From JAOUEA01 sp963797635 (GTDB lineage: Bacteria > Actinomycetota > UBA4738 > HRBIN12), in contig CAWCPZ010000008.1 of NCBI GenBank assembly GCA_963797635.1, forward strand, positions 62,001-126,000: a DNA stretch of 64,000 nucleotides, given 5' to 3'. Under the pieces are notes generated by a model. The model did not search any database. It saw nothing but the letters and a program-made list of their open reading frames with translations, and was not told the origin of the DNA. Shown piece after piece: positions 45,285 to 54,156 of this stretch. Position 1 is the stretch's first letter, and every line of letters begins with the position of its first letter. The position numbers and the translations under genes were made by a program.

Positions 45285-46341
45285 CGACCACCTCGCGGCG
45301 CTGGCGAGCCAGGGTGGCCGGCGGATCCGCGTAGGTCCAGTCGAACATCCACTCCACCGGCGGCGCCGGCTGGGTGATCACGCCTTCGCGGATGGCCAGC
45401 ACCTGCGCCTCGATCTCCTCGCCCCACGAGCCGATCGTGTCCTCGTCCACGATGCCTTCGGCGACCAGCCACGTGCGGAACCGCGTGATCGGATCGAACG
45501 CTCGCGCGGCCTCGACCTCGGCATCGTCGCGGTAGCGCCCGGGGTCGTCGGCCGTGGAGTGTGCGCCGATCCGGTAGGTCAGCGCTTCGATCAGGGTCGG
45601 GCCGTCGCCGGCGTACGCGCGCTCGGCGGCCTGCTTCGTGGCTCGGTACACCGCGAGCACGTCGTTGCCGTCGACCCGGACGCCCGGGAACCCGTAGCCT
45701 TCGGCGCGCTTCCAGATCTCCCCGGCGGTCTGGTTCGCGGTGGGCACGCTGATCGCCCAGCCGTTGTTCTGACAGAACAGGATCACGGGGGCGGTGAACA
45801 CGCCCGCGAGGTTGGCGCCCTCGTGGAAGTCGCCCTCGCTGGCGCTGCCGTCGCCGAAGTAGGCGATCGAACAGGCGCGCGCGCCGTCGAGCTTCAAGCC
45901 CATCGCGTAGCCCACGCCGTGCACGATCTGGGTGGCGACGGGGATGCAGATCGGTCCGAACCGCGTGGCCCGGGGGTCGTACGGGCCGCCGTGCCACGTT
46001 CCTCGGTGGTAGGCGAGGTACTGCACGGGGTCGACGCCTCGAACCAGGGCCGCCGCGAGTTCGCGGAAGGTCGGGAACACGAAGTCGTCGGGTCCCAGCG
46101 CCATCGCGCTGCCGATCTGCGCGGCCTCCTGCCCTTCGAACCCGGGATAGACCGTGAGCTCGCCCTGACGCTGGAGGGCGATGCATTCGCGGTCCAGCCG
46201 CCGGGCCAGCAGCATCCAGCGCAGGATCCCGCGCAGGGCGGTCTCGTCGAGGCCGACATCGGTATCGCCGACCGGCGTTCCGTCGGGGGCCAGGACCTGC
46301 AGGGGCTCGGTGCCACGCCAGTGTTCGGGTATCTGGGTCAC
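45277..46341 (-). CDS. 2-oxoacid dehydrogenase E1 component, alpha subunit
   Basis: A 354-residue E1alpha, first gene of the overlapping minus-strand run. The thiamine diphosphate motif is GDGSASEGDFHEGANLAGV ending in QNNGWAIS. Other marks are MLLARRLDRECIALQRQGEL, YPGFEGQEAAQIGSAM, and the phosphorylation-loop-like YRIGAHSTADDPGRYRDD. It converts a 2-oxoacid to the hydroxyalkyl-TPP intermediate and reduces the E2 lipoyl group. ATG at 46341; divergent from the gene at 46406, with 64 bp between. Confidence 0.94.
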   Translation of the reverse strand: MTQIPEHWRGTEPLQVLAPDGTPVGDTDVGLDETALRGILRWMLLARRLDRECIALQRQGELTVYPGFEGQEAAQIGSAMALGPDDFVFPTFRELAAALVRGVDPVQYLAYHRGTWHGGPYDPRATRFGPICIPVATQIVHGVGYAMGLKLDGARACSIAYFGDGSASEGDFHEGANLAGVFTAPVILFCQNNGWAISVPTANQTAGEIWKRAEGYGFPGVRVDGNDVLAVYRATKQAAERAYAGDGPTLIEALTYRIGAHSTADDPGRYRDDAEVEAARAFDPITRFRTWLVAEGIVDEDTIGSWGEEIEAQVLAIREGVITQPAPPVEWMFDWTYADPPATLARQRREVVGD

Positions 46342-46405
46342 TTCAGGGCCCCCTCGTCGGACGCCGAGAGCATAGGGGATGGCGGCCGGCGGTAAGCTCG
46401 GGGCG

Positions 46406-47212
46406 ATGGTGCCCAGCGCGTTCCTCAGGGTGTTCCAGCCGCTCGATGCGTTCGAGCGCGAGGAGCAGCTCCATTGGGAGCGTTACCTGCTCGATGGTCC
46501 CGCCGCGCAGTCGCTCCGCCCGCGCTACGCCGATCATCGAACGGTGGGGTCGCTGGGGCTGTTGGCGCCCTTCGGGGCCGAGCACGCCGAGGTCCGCGTG
46601 GTGGACGGCCGCACGTACGTGAGCCCGATGCGACTGCGTCTGCGCGTCCTGGCCGCGATGCTGTCGTTCCGCGAGGCCCAGCCGATGGAGCTGTGGGAGC
46701 AGTTCGTGCCCAAGAAGGAGGCCCGCCGGGCCGCCAGAGACCTGGCTCGCTTCCGTCGGCACGACCCCTCCGCCGTGCCGTTCTGCCATCAGAGTCCGTG
46801 GCACGTGCCGATCCGGTGGTTCGTGCTGTTCCGCGACGAGGAGCGTCGGCTCACCACCGACGAGGCGGGGGGCACCCACCTGCACTACCGCACCACGACG
46901 AGACGGGCGATCAGGCGTGCCGAGCAGGCGGTCGTGCCGCTGCGCCGGTCCGACCTGGGGCCGATCAGCGATCTCATCGTCGATCTGCACCAGTGGATGC
47001 ACGCGTTCGATCCGTCGTCGCTGTTGGAACTCGACTACGGCGGCCTGTCGGCGTTGCTCACGTGGGACGAGCTGGACGAAGACCACAGCGCCCGCGACGT
47101 GCACGAGGCGCTCGAGGCGCTGGAACGCGAAGAGTTCCCACGAGCCGCCGACGTCTACCAGGGCGTGTTGAGTCGATGGGCCGAGGTGGGCAGCCGCGAA
47201 GCGATGAACTGA
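46406..47212 (+). CDS. Protein of unknown function
   Basis: I do not recognise this 268-residue soluble protein. It is rich in Arg, Glu and aromatic residues and lacks membrane helices or a signal peptide. The N-terminal part (FLRVFQPLDAFEREEQLHWE) and the middle segment (FCHQSPWHVPIRWFVLFRDEE, then TTTRRAIRRAEQAV) suggest a mixed alpha/beta fold. Its codon use and composition match the neighbours, so it is probably real. The ATG at 46406 lies 10 bp after a TAAGCT box; the frame extends 27 bp upstream. Confidence 0.62.
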   Translation: MVPSAFLRVFQPLDAFEREEQLHWERYLLDGPAAQSLRPRYADHRTVGSLGLLAPFGAEHAEVRVVDGRTYVSPMRLRLRVLAAMLSFREAQPMELWEQFVPKKEARRAARDLARFRRHDPSAVPFCHQSPWHVPIRWFVLFRDEERRLTTDEAGGTHLHYRTTTRRAIRRAEQAVVPLRRSDLGPISDLIVDLHQWMHAFDPSSLLELDYGGLSALLTWDELDEDHSARDVHEALEALEREEFPRAADVYQGVLSRWAEVGSREAMN

Positions 47213-47242
47213 CCGCGACGGTGATCGCGGTTCCTCCGATGG

Positions 47243-47315
47243 TGGCCAGGGGCAGAATCGAACTGCCGACACCGCGGTTTTCAGCCGCGTGCTCTACCTA
47301 CTGAGCTACCTGGCC
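47243..47315 (-). tRNA. tRNA-Phe (GAA)
   Basis: A full cloverleaf: acceptor GGCCAGG/CCTGGCC, D arm AGCTCAGTAGGTAGAGCA, anticodon stem GCGGC with loop TGAAAAC (anticodon GAA), T arm GGCAG-TTCGATT-CTGCC, discriminator A. CCA is encoded just beyond (47242-47240), unlike the three other tRNAs in this window. Confidence 0.95.
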
Positions 47316-47478
47316 AAGCCCGGTGACCCCCCGGCGAGCACCGCCGCCGAGGTCTTCACCGGCGCGTGGAAGTGTAGCGAGTGGAGGTGGGTCCGGGCTC
47401 GGTAACGCCGTATCGGCCTGGGGGACGCCCCCGAGACAGCCTTGATTCCTTGCCGGGTGGTGCCGGAAGTGAAGGCAG

Positions 47479-47840
47479 TCAGGCGGCCGCTTCGAGGCCT
47501 TCAGCCGCTCTGTGGCGGGCCATCGTGAGGGCGTTGACCATCACGGCCCAGCCGAGCATCTCGACCTGCTGACGGCGCCATCCCAGGCTGTGAGCCCTGC
47601 CGAGGAACAAGGTGTCCTCCAAGGACCGGTTGAGCGATTCGGAGTCGTTCCGGCGCCTGTAGAGGCGCGGGAAGTCTGGGTCCGAGGGCGGGATAGCCGA
47701 ACGTTCTCGATCCGGTTGAACTTGCGCTTGCGATCGGCTTCGTTCTGGTGCAGGCGCACCGTGATCTGCCCTCCGCCTATGTGCTCGGGGAGCCGGTAGT
47801 CGTTGTACCAGCGATACAGGCCTGAGTCTGCGGCCTTCAT
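47479..47840 (-). pseudogene. Transposase-like gene fragment
   Basis: The relic of a DDE-type transposase C-terminus in two frames. Upstream part: LYRWYNDYRLPEHIGGGQIT and KRKFNRIENVR. Downstream part: DPDFPRLYRRRNDSESLNRS then LEDTLFLGRAHSLGWRRQQV, ending ALTMARHRAAEGLEAAA. The frame changes near 47690 and there is no N-terminal catalytic region, so it is inactive. The spacer before it (47317-47478) shows no gene. Confidence 0.6.
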
Positions 47841-47939
47841 CCTGTGTGTTCTCTTGCGGGCGAGGGGGCGAACTCCAGCTCACCCGCTTCCGTCGGGCGC
47901 ATGAGGAACAAGGGAGTGACGACGCCGTCGGCGATGGAG

Positions 47940-49379
47940 TCACGGGCCCCATGAGTAGAACGGAGGAGCAGGGCTGCAAGCCGCCTGCGCCCGCTCCCGC
48001 AGGTGGATCAGGTTGGTATGCCATGCTGCGTCCGAGGCGACGTTGTGCAACTCGTACGGGTCCGTCGCAACGTGGTAGAGCTCCTCGAACCCGTTGTCGG
48101 GATCAGCCTCACGACCGTCCCAGTACCGCGCGTACATCCAGTTGGCGGTGCGCATGCCGCAGTACGGAGGAACCGCACGGTAGTTGTCATAGTGCTCGAT
48201 TACGAACTCGTCGTGTTCCGCTGCGCCGAACAGATCCAGCCCCTGGGCGAGCACCGGGCTCCCATTCCGATCAAGGCCGAGTGGCACGCTCGTCGGGTCG
48301 ATGCCGGCGGCGGCAGCAACCGTCGGGGCGATGTCGATGTTGAGCGCCAGCTTTGGATCGGTGCTGCCCGCCGGGACATGCCCGTCCCACCGCACGATCA
48401 ACGGGACGCGGATCGACTCCTCGTACGGGACCTCCTTGCGATGCCACTTGTGCTCGCCCCAGAGGTACCCGTTGTCCGACGTGAAGATGACCAGCGTGTT
48501 GGCGGGCAGCTGGGACATGAGCTGCCCGATGCTGCGGTCCACGCCGATCAGGGACTCGAGCTGCCGGCGCCGGAACGTGTCGACGGAGCCCGCGCTCCAG
48601 GTCCCCGCCCGGATGTAGGCGGGCATGTCGGCCACCGAATCCTTGGTCCCGTAGGACGGCGGACGGTAGGGCGTCAGGGTCGACTTCAGGGCGTCGACGT
48701 CGCGCGGATCGGGCACCGCGTAGGCCGTCTTGATCCCCGCGTGGGGAGCGGAGGGCGCGAAATACAGGAGGAACGGTTGGTCGTGCGGAACCGAGGCGAG
48801 GTAGCTGAGCGCCACGTTCTTGAGCACCCGCCCCGAATAGTCAGAAGGCGCGCTGCCGTACAAAGGGCTCCTTCGGCCGTTGTCCGCGGCGTAGTAGTTG
48901 TAGTACGCGCCGCTCTCGATGGAGAACCACCTGTCCCAACCCGGCGGGACGTAGGAGTAGTGACCTTCGGGATACCCGTTGAGGTACTTGCCCACGAGCA
49001 TCGTCCGATAGCCCGCTCGCTCGTGCAGGACGGTTGCGATCGTGGTCTGGTCCTTGAAGCTATTGAACCCGCCGTTCGGAGGGGTGAGGCCCCAAACGCC
49101 CGTTGTGTGTGAATGCAGACCCGTGAGGGTCGAGCTCCTGCTGGGACAACATAGGGAGTTCGGCACGAACGAATTGGTGTAGTTGACGCCCTGTTTTCGT
49201 AGGAGCGCTTTGACGTTCGGCATGGACTGCAGCGCGTCCCAACGCTGATCGTCCGTCACGATGATGACGATGTTCGGCCGTTCGGCCGCGCCGACGGCCG
49301 GGGCCGTGATCGCGGTCGACCCGATCACCACAAGCGCGGACGTCATCACGAGCAAAGCAGCGAGGACTCGCGATTTCAT
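47940..49379 (-). CDS. Secreted type I sulfatase
   Basis: A 479-residue exported sulfatase. A Sec signal (VLAALLVMTSALVVIGST, cleavage near GAA) precedes the catalytic core. The start RPNIVIIVTDDQRWDALQSM contains the first metal Asp pair. The active-site motif CCPSR (residues 77-81, in NSLCCPSRSSTLTG) carries the Cys that must be oxidised to formylglycine. YFAPSAPHAG, FTSDNGYLWGEH with the last metal ligands, and VPYEESIRVPLIVRWDGHVP follow. This pattern fits arylsulfatase or N-acetylglucosamine-6-sulfatase types. It is intact although flanked on both sides by transposon and regulator relics. GGGGAGG precedes the ATG. Confidence 0.9.
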   Translation of the reverse strand: MKSRVLAALLVMTSALVVIGSTAITAPAVGAAERPNIVIIVTDDQRWDALQSMPNVKALLRKQGVNYTNSFVPNSLCCPSRSSTLTGLHSHTTGVWGLTPPNGGFNSFKDQTTIATVLHERAGYRTMLVGKYLNGYPEGHYSYVPPGWDRWFSIESGAYYNYYAADNGRRSPLYGSAPSDYSGRVLKNVALSYLASVPHDQPFLLYFAPSAPHAGIKTAYAVPDPRDVDALKSTLTPYRPPSYGTKDSVADMPAYIRAGTWSAGSVDTFRRRQLESLIGVDRSIGQLMSQLPANTLVIFTSDNGYLWGEHKWHRKEVPYEESIRVPLIVRWDGHVPAGSTDPKLALNIDIAPTVAAAAGIDPTSVPLGLDRNGSPVLAQGLDLFGAAEHDEFVIEHYDNYRAVPPYCGMRTANWMYARYWDGREADPDNGFEELYHVATDPYELHNVASDAAWHTNLIHLRERAQAACSPAPPFYSWGP

Positions 49380-49428
49380 CGGACCTCCCCTCTGGCGTGG
49401 TCGTTCCCAGGCGAGTCGGCGGAGTGGA

Positions 49429-49803
49429 TCACGCGTCGGCCACCGCGATCGCGTCCAACTCGCACAGGTCAACCCGCACGTGGCTGTCTAGCGTCAGACG
49501 ACCCCTGCTTGCCTGGACCAGGTGAGTCCCGAGCGATGGAGCCTCCACAACGCCGAGCGCAAGCTTGCAGCGGCCCGCTCGTTCACAGTGTCCGGCCACA
49601 AGGCGCCGGCTACGAAGACGCGGAGCAGCGGTCCGTCGCGGAGAGCGAGGAACGCCATGACGCGACGTGTTTGCCGGGAGGTCGAATACGTAGCGTCCCT
49701 CTCGACCTTCGAATCCGTCGAGGAGCCGCACGCAGGCGCCGGAATCCCTGCGATGGGCGACCGAGGACCGCGCTTGGCCACTCTCGATATGCGCGGTGCC
49801 CAC
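49429..49803 (-). pseudogene. Remnant of a SARP/BTAD-type transcriptional regulator
   Basis: Pieces of an N-terminal SARP regulator can be read in two frames. CVRLLDGFEGREGRYVFDLP lies in the frame ending at 49429. TRRVMAFLALRDGPLLRVFV and AGALWPDTVNERAAASLRSA plus LWRLHRSG lie in a second frame. The first frame then returns with LGTHLVQASRGRLTLDSHVR. Two shifts plus truncation to ~120 codons, without the BTAD domain, indicate decay rather than a sequencing slip. It sits upstream of the sulfatase on the same strand. Confidence 0.55.
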
Positions 49804-49925
49804 CTCTCAAGCCCCTCTCAGCGAACCGCTGGATCCCTTGTAGCTGGATGCAAATGGTATGACCCCGCTCCGCCATACGACCAGGGGCGACTGGGTGACA
49901 CCCGTTCGGACCGGAGGATCGCATC

Positions 49926-50075
49926 GACGTAGCTCGTCGGCAACTGCTCGAGCAGAACGACCGAGATCTGCTACACGACTGCATCCGTGTGCTCGCGCAG
50001 GTGGTGATGGAGACGGAGGTCTCCGGCCAGATCGGTGCCGCTCCCTACGAACGGAACACCGAGTGCACCGCCTAG
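49926..50075 (+). pseudogene. Remnant of an IS256/Mutator-type transposase N-terminus
   Basis: One frame reads DVARQLLEQNDRDLLHDCIR, VLAQVVMETEVSGQIGAAPY and ERNTECTA before a TAG at 50073. This follows the N-terminal pattern of IS256-family transposases (LLE-D-LL...AQ-LM--E---LIGA-YGER). About 50 codons remain, with no start, no catalytic domain and no terminal repeats that I can see. The rest of 49804-50156 contains nothing I can identify. Confidence 0.45.
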
Positions 50076-50156
50076 CGAACGGCACCACCAGGCTCGATTC
50101 CGGGTGTCCAGAATCTAGCGACTCGTCGACCGAGTCGGGTCCGGCAAACGCCGATT

Positions 50157-50934
50157 TCAGACGGGTTTCTGACCGGTGGCGCGGCCCCACGCGAACGCGG
50201 CGAAGGCGTCGGGGGACTCGGACCATGCGAGCCAAGCGCGCTTCAACGCATCGATCTCCGCGAGGTCGGCCAGGCCGTACTTCGCCAGACTCTCGACGTA
50301 CCAGTCCTCCTGACAATCAGCGGCCTGGCGAAGACCGAACGAGCGAACACGCTCTTGCCGTGCCGTAGCTGAAGTACGTCGTTGTCGCCTCGACATCGAT
50401 GAAGCCGGCACCGATGAGAAGGCCACGGAGCTGCCGACCTCGGTTCGGCCACACATCTCCTTGCGCCTCGTAGATCTGCAGTCGGAGGTCATAGAACCGG
50501 CGAAGCAGCGGCTCACTCGGGCCCTCCAGGATCAACCCCCCGTACTCGATAGACGACGCGGCAAGGACACCTCCGGGCTTGAGGATGCGAAAGACCTCCC
50601 GCAATCCCTCCAGTGGCCGTTCCACCACCTCGAGCATGGAGAAGCACGTGCAGACGTCGAAGGAGGCATCGGGGAACTCGAGATCGTAGATGGACCCCTC
50701 GACGAACGTGACGTTCTCGATCTGCTCCCTCTTCGCGAACTCACGCGCGCCTGCGAACTCGGCGTGATCGAGATCGACGCCCGTGACCGAAGCAGCCACC
50801 GCCGCCATGCCGACGGAGATGGAACCTGGTCCGCATCCGACATCGAGCACTCGATCCCCCGGCCGGATGGAGGGGAGCACGAAATCCGCGTACTCACGCG
50901 CGCTGCGAGTCTCCATGAGGGATTCGAATGACAT
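50157..50934 (-). CDS. Class I SAM-dependent methyltransferase (frameshifted)
   Basis: A ~258-residue methyltransferase of the Methyltransf_11/25 type. Motif I is VLDVGCGPGSISVGMA (residues ~29-44), followed by VTGVDLDHAEF, the acidic VEGSIYDLEFPDASFDVCTC and LREVFRILKPGGVLAASS. The body ends in the frame at 50317. The C-terminal ~60 residues (FGLRQAADCQEDWYVESLAK onward to 50157) continue in the next frame, one extra base near 50345-50352 accounting for this. Substrate unknown. Confidence 0.8.
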
Positions 50935-50994
50935 GGCACCTCAAATGTAGCTGGCGTTGTGGCCGGACGTCCTGACTGCCGCCCTGGTCGGCAT

Positions 50995-51742
50995 CTAGCC
51001 TTGCCCGCGCAGGCCCATGTAGTGGGCCTTCTGAGCCTCGTTCAGGTGCTCGACGGCGTAGCGGAGCGTCGTTCGCGGCATCGTCGCCGCGAACCGGTCC
51101 AGGAAGTCGAGCAGCGCTTGCGGATCTCGCTTGCCGGCCTCGCGCACCCATCCACCCACCGCCTTCTGGATGAGATCCTCCTCGTCGTCGACCAGCATCT
51201 CCGCGATGGTGAACGTGTCGGCGGTGTCGTCCTGCCGGATGAAGTAGTAGGTGGCGACGATGGCGGTTCGCCGCTCGCACATGACCTCGGACCGGGCCAG
51301 CTCGTACAACGGGGTGCGCGGCTTGTCGAACAGGTATCCCCCCACGACGTACGGCGCGCTCCGGTCGACCAGGTCCCACGTGTTGATCCGGTCGTGTCGG
51401 CGGAGGTAGAGGTCGAACAGCTCCTTGCGCCGCTCCGCTGAGGTCCGCTTCCTCCGCGCCTGGAAGTCCATGATGCTGACGGCGCCGACCCGCGACCTCG
51501 TGGACCGGGGAGTCCAGCAGGATCTCCACCTCGGCCAGCGGCATGTCGGTGCACGTCTTGGCCAGCGCGAAGACGTCGCCCATCCGCGCGCCGATCGCGA
51601 TGTCGAGGTCCCCGGTGTCCTGCGGCACGGGCTTGAGATAGCGCCGTGCCGCTCTGACACCGTCGGTCGAGCCGAGCGGCGTCAGCTGTTCGATGAACCC
51701 CTTGGCGGTCGGTGCGTTCGCGGCATCGATGGCATCGCCCAT
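50995..51742 (-). CDS. DNA alkylation repair protein, AlkD-like (frameshifted)
   Basis: A ~248-residue HEAT-like-repeat protein of the AlkC/AlkD family, which removes alkylated bases from DNA. The N-terminal part (FIEQLTPLGSTDGVRAARRY, GARMGDVFALAKTCTDMPLA) and the C-terminal part (FDLYLRRHDRINTWDLVDRS, APYVVGG, EVMCERRTAIVATYYFI) are in different frames. They join if one base is removed near 51490-51500. The NTWDLVDRSAP motif with its Trp and Asp is typical of AlkD-like glycosylases. ATG at 51742. Confidence 0.85.
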
Positions 51743-51858
51743 CGGCGGAGGATACGCCCTCAAGCTCCTCCGCTCGGGGGTCGACACATCCCCAGTCGGC
51801 CCCACGGCGCGTCGCCGGAGAGGAACGGGGGCCGGTCCGGACACCAGGGAGTCCCGCA

Positions 51859-53281
51859 TTGCAGATCCGACGAACGACGGCCGCCGTGCTCGGCATGGCC
51901 CTGCTCACCGCCGTGGTGGTCGTGCCCCAGGTGGCGAGCGCCCGGAACGAACGACCGTCCGAGCTGAGCCGTGTCGCCCAACGTTTCGTTGTCGGACCAG
52001 TGCGCCGCGGGTGGCGGCTGGCACGACACCTTCGCGCCCGACGCCAGCTACCCCGAACGCCGGATCCCGCTGGAGGCCCAGGAGTGGTTCCTGCCGCTGG
52101 GTGCTCAGCCTGGACGCAGCACCGGACACACCCACCTGGAGACCTGCGCGCCGGTGGGCGCCGTGTCGAACCAGGACATGCGTCTGGACCTACGGCTCCG
52201 ACTGCACCTGGGCGCCAACATCCCGGCGGTCAACCCCAGCACCGTGGTGAAGATCAACGAGGTCGAGATCCGGGGACGCAACTCCTACGGCCGTGACGTG
52301 TTGGTCGACCAGTTCATCCTCGGGGGCAACCGGTCGTTCCTGACCTGCACGGCCGGGAACCTGTGCGAGACGACGATCCATTTCGACGGGCGCGGCCTGA
52401 ACGAAACCGGCGGGCCGTTGATCGACCTGCACGACTCCCCGCGCATCCCGCGCGATGACTTCTACCAGCACGGGTTCACGACACTGGGCATGAACAAGCA
52501 GCTGCGGATCACCGCGTTCGGCGGCATCTTCGTCAACGGCAAGCAGGTGATGCGTGCTCGCGCCGGACTGCGTGTGCCGATCGACCTCACCACCTGCATC
52601 AAGGAACGGGGCTTCGACTGCTCGGCGCCCTGGCAGAACTACACCGACAACACCGAGGCCGTGGGTTGGTTCGGATCCGGCAAAGGCCAGCCCGGTGCCT
52701 ACGGCACCGTGCTCTACGGCGAGCCCATCCCCAACGACGCGTTCGCACCGACCGACACATGGAACATGCCGCTGATCCTTCGATCGGACACCTGCGGGTC
52801 GTGTTCGGTGAAGACGGTGCCATTCGTGGGCTACGACATCTTCCTCGATCCCTCGTTCCACACCGGGCCGGCGACACCGGTGGTGACGAAGAGCTTCGAG
52901 CCGAGGACGGCGGACAAGGTGGTCACCGAGCCGGTGTCGTGGTCCAACCTGGCGCCGGGCCTGCATCGCTTCGTGATCATCGTGCGGCAACCGGTGACGA
53001 AGGGGGACATCGGCTACCTGTCCACCAATCACGGCGTGATGGTGCTGCCGTTCGTCGTGGCGCCGGACGACGATCCGTACCCGAGCGGCGCGTCGGTGTC
53101 CGAGGTCTCACTGATCCCGACCCCCGGCGTCACCGCGATCGAACGGCACGACCGACGCGAGGCGCGCCACGAGGTCAACAAGGAGCGGCGCACGCTGCGG
53201 CGCGAACGCCGGCACATGGCGAGCGCGTCCCATGGGCAACGCCACGATGGCCGCCGGGACCACCGCACCCACCGGTCCTGA
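51859..53281 (+). CDS. Large secreted protein of unknown function (frameshifted near start)
   Basis: I do not recognise this ~473-residue exported protein. A Sec signal (RRTTAAVLGMALLTAVVVV, then PQVASA) begins at a TTG at 51859. The mature part continues in the next frame from about 51967 (LSDQCAAGGGWHDTF), implying one extra base near 51960. The mature region is rich in Asn, Gly and aromatic residues in beta-like segments (INEVEIRGRNSYGRDVLVDQ; FGGIFVNGKQVMRARAGLRV), with six or more Cys. The last ~50 residues are strongly basic and predicted disordered (RREARHEVNKERRTLRRERR). The upstream start codon is not certain. A strong hairpin follows at 53302. Confidence 0.62.
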
Positions 53282-53301
53282 GGCAACGCCAGGAACGACG
53301 A

Positions 53302-53327
53302 AGGCGCCGGCCAGATGGCCGGCGCCT
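53302..53327. terminator. Perfect 11-bp hairpin terminator
   Basis: AGGCGCCGGCC (53302-53312), loop AGAT, GGCCGGCGCCT (53317-53327). It can end both the secreted-protein gene on the plus strand and the tRNA pair on the minus strand, whose 3' end is 10 bp away. Confidence 0.75.
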
Positions 53328-53336
53328 CCCCGTGTG

Positions 53337-53412
53337 CGCGCCCGACGGGCTTCGATCCCGCGATCTCCTCCTTGACAGGGAGGTGAGGACGGCCGGACTC
53401 CTCTACGGGCGC
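53337..53412 (-). tRNA. tRNA-Asp (GTC)
   Basis: Acceptor GCGCCCG/CGGGCGC, anticodon loop CTGTCAA between CCTCC and GGAGG (anticodon GTC), T arm with GGTTCGA-like GGATCGAAGCC, discriminator G as expected for Asp. CCA is not encoded. Confidence 0.93.
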
Positions 53413-53435
53413 ATATGGGTGATGCGTGTGCTGCG

Positions 53436-53508
53436 TGCCCCCAACGGGATTCGAACCCGTGCTTCCGCCTTGAAAGGGCGGCGTCCTAGGCCGCTAGACG
53501 ATGGGGGC
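53436..53508 (-). tRNA. tRNA-Glu (TTC)
   Basis: Acceptor GCCCCCA/TGGGGGC, D arm GTCTAGCGGCCTAGGAC, anticodon loop CTTTCAA between CCGCC and GGCGG (anticodon TTC), T loop TTCGAAT, discriminator A. CCA is not encoded. It is 23 bp upstream of tRNA-Asp and probably cotranscribed. Confidence 0.94.
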
Positions 53509-53591
53509 GTCAACCCGAGGCTACCGGCCTGGAAGGCAGCCGACAGAGTATAGCCACTCAACCGAGGCGGCTCAGCGGCCGAACATTGGGC

Positions 53592-53759
53592 ATGATGCGC
53601 ATCGTCTTGGAGTGGCTCGGTCTGGTGGGACCTGACCCGGCTCGTAAGGAGCCCGTAGCGGTCCCCGCGTGGGGTCCGTACGCCGCGGCAGCGTTCGTCG
53701 CCATCGCGGCGACGGTCCTGGGGGTCCTCGTGAAGGTGCTCATCACCGCGACGGTCTGA
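53592..53759 (+). CDS. Small single-helix membrane protein (55 residues)
   Basis: A short open frame, too small to be certain. After a charged N-terminus (RIVLEWLGLVGPDPARKEP) comes one clear membrane helix (AAAAFVAIAATVLGVLVKVL) before TGA. There is no strong Shine-Dalgarno before the ATG pair at 53592. It overlaps the end of the convergent DUF192 gene by 17 bp. It could be a real small membrane protein or a chance frame. Confidence 0.35.
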   Translation: MMRIVLEWLGLVGPDPARKEPVAVPAWGPYAAAAFVAIAATVLGVLVKVLITATV

Positions 53760-54123
53760 GTGCCGCCGGAGGCTTCCCCCCGGCGGCGCTCAGCCCTCGC
53801 ACCACGTCGAAGCGGTCGCCCGCTCTCACGTCGGCGTCCGCACGACACTCGAGCACCGATCGCACCCTTGGCCTGGGCACCATGAGGCGACGGGGCCGCA
53901 TCGTTCGAACGCGGATCACCCGACCCTCACGGTCGAGCGATGCCACGACGATCACGAACCGCATGCCCACCGTGTGGACCGACCTGCACCGCTCGAACAG
54001 CATCCCGTGGTCGGGGGCGAGCCACGTCCGGTCGCGGAGCCCGCGGACGCGCTCGCGCCGATGCGTGGGCACCTCGAACGTCCAGGTGCGGTTCCGCGGG
54101 CCGTCGACCAGGAGGTGGCGCAT
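53743..54123 (-). CDS. DUF192 family protein
   Basis: A 126-residue DUF192 protein (COG1430). The core pattern is visible: RTWLAPDHGMLFERCRSVHT, VGMRFVIVVASLDREGRVIR, and the end SVLECRADADVRAGDRFDVV. Family members often start with a signal peptide; this one does not. Function unknown. Its last ~17 residues are a glycine/proline-rich tail that overlaps the small frame on the other strand. Confidence 0.83.
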   Translation of the reverse strand: MRHLLVDGPRNRTWTFEVPTHRRERVRGLRDRTWLAPDHGMLFERCRSVHTVGMRFVIVVASLDREGRVIRVRTMRPRRLMVPRPRVRSVLECRADADVRAGDRFDVVRGLSAAGGKPPAALRPSR

Positions 54124-54156
54124 CCAACCGGACGGTAGCCCGGCCCACCGACACGG

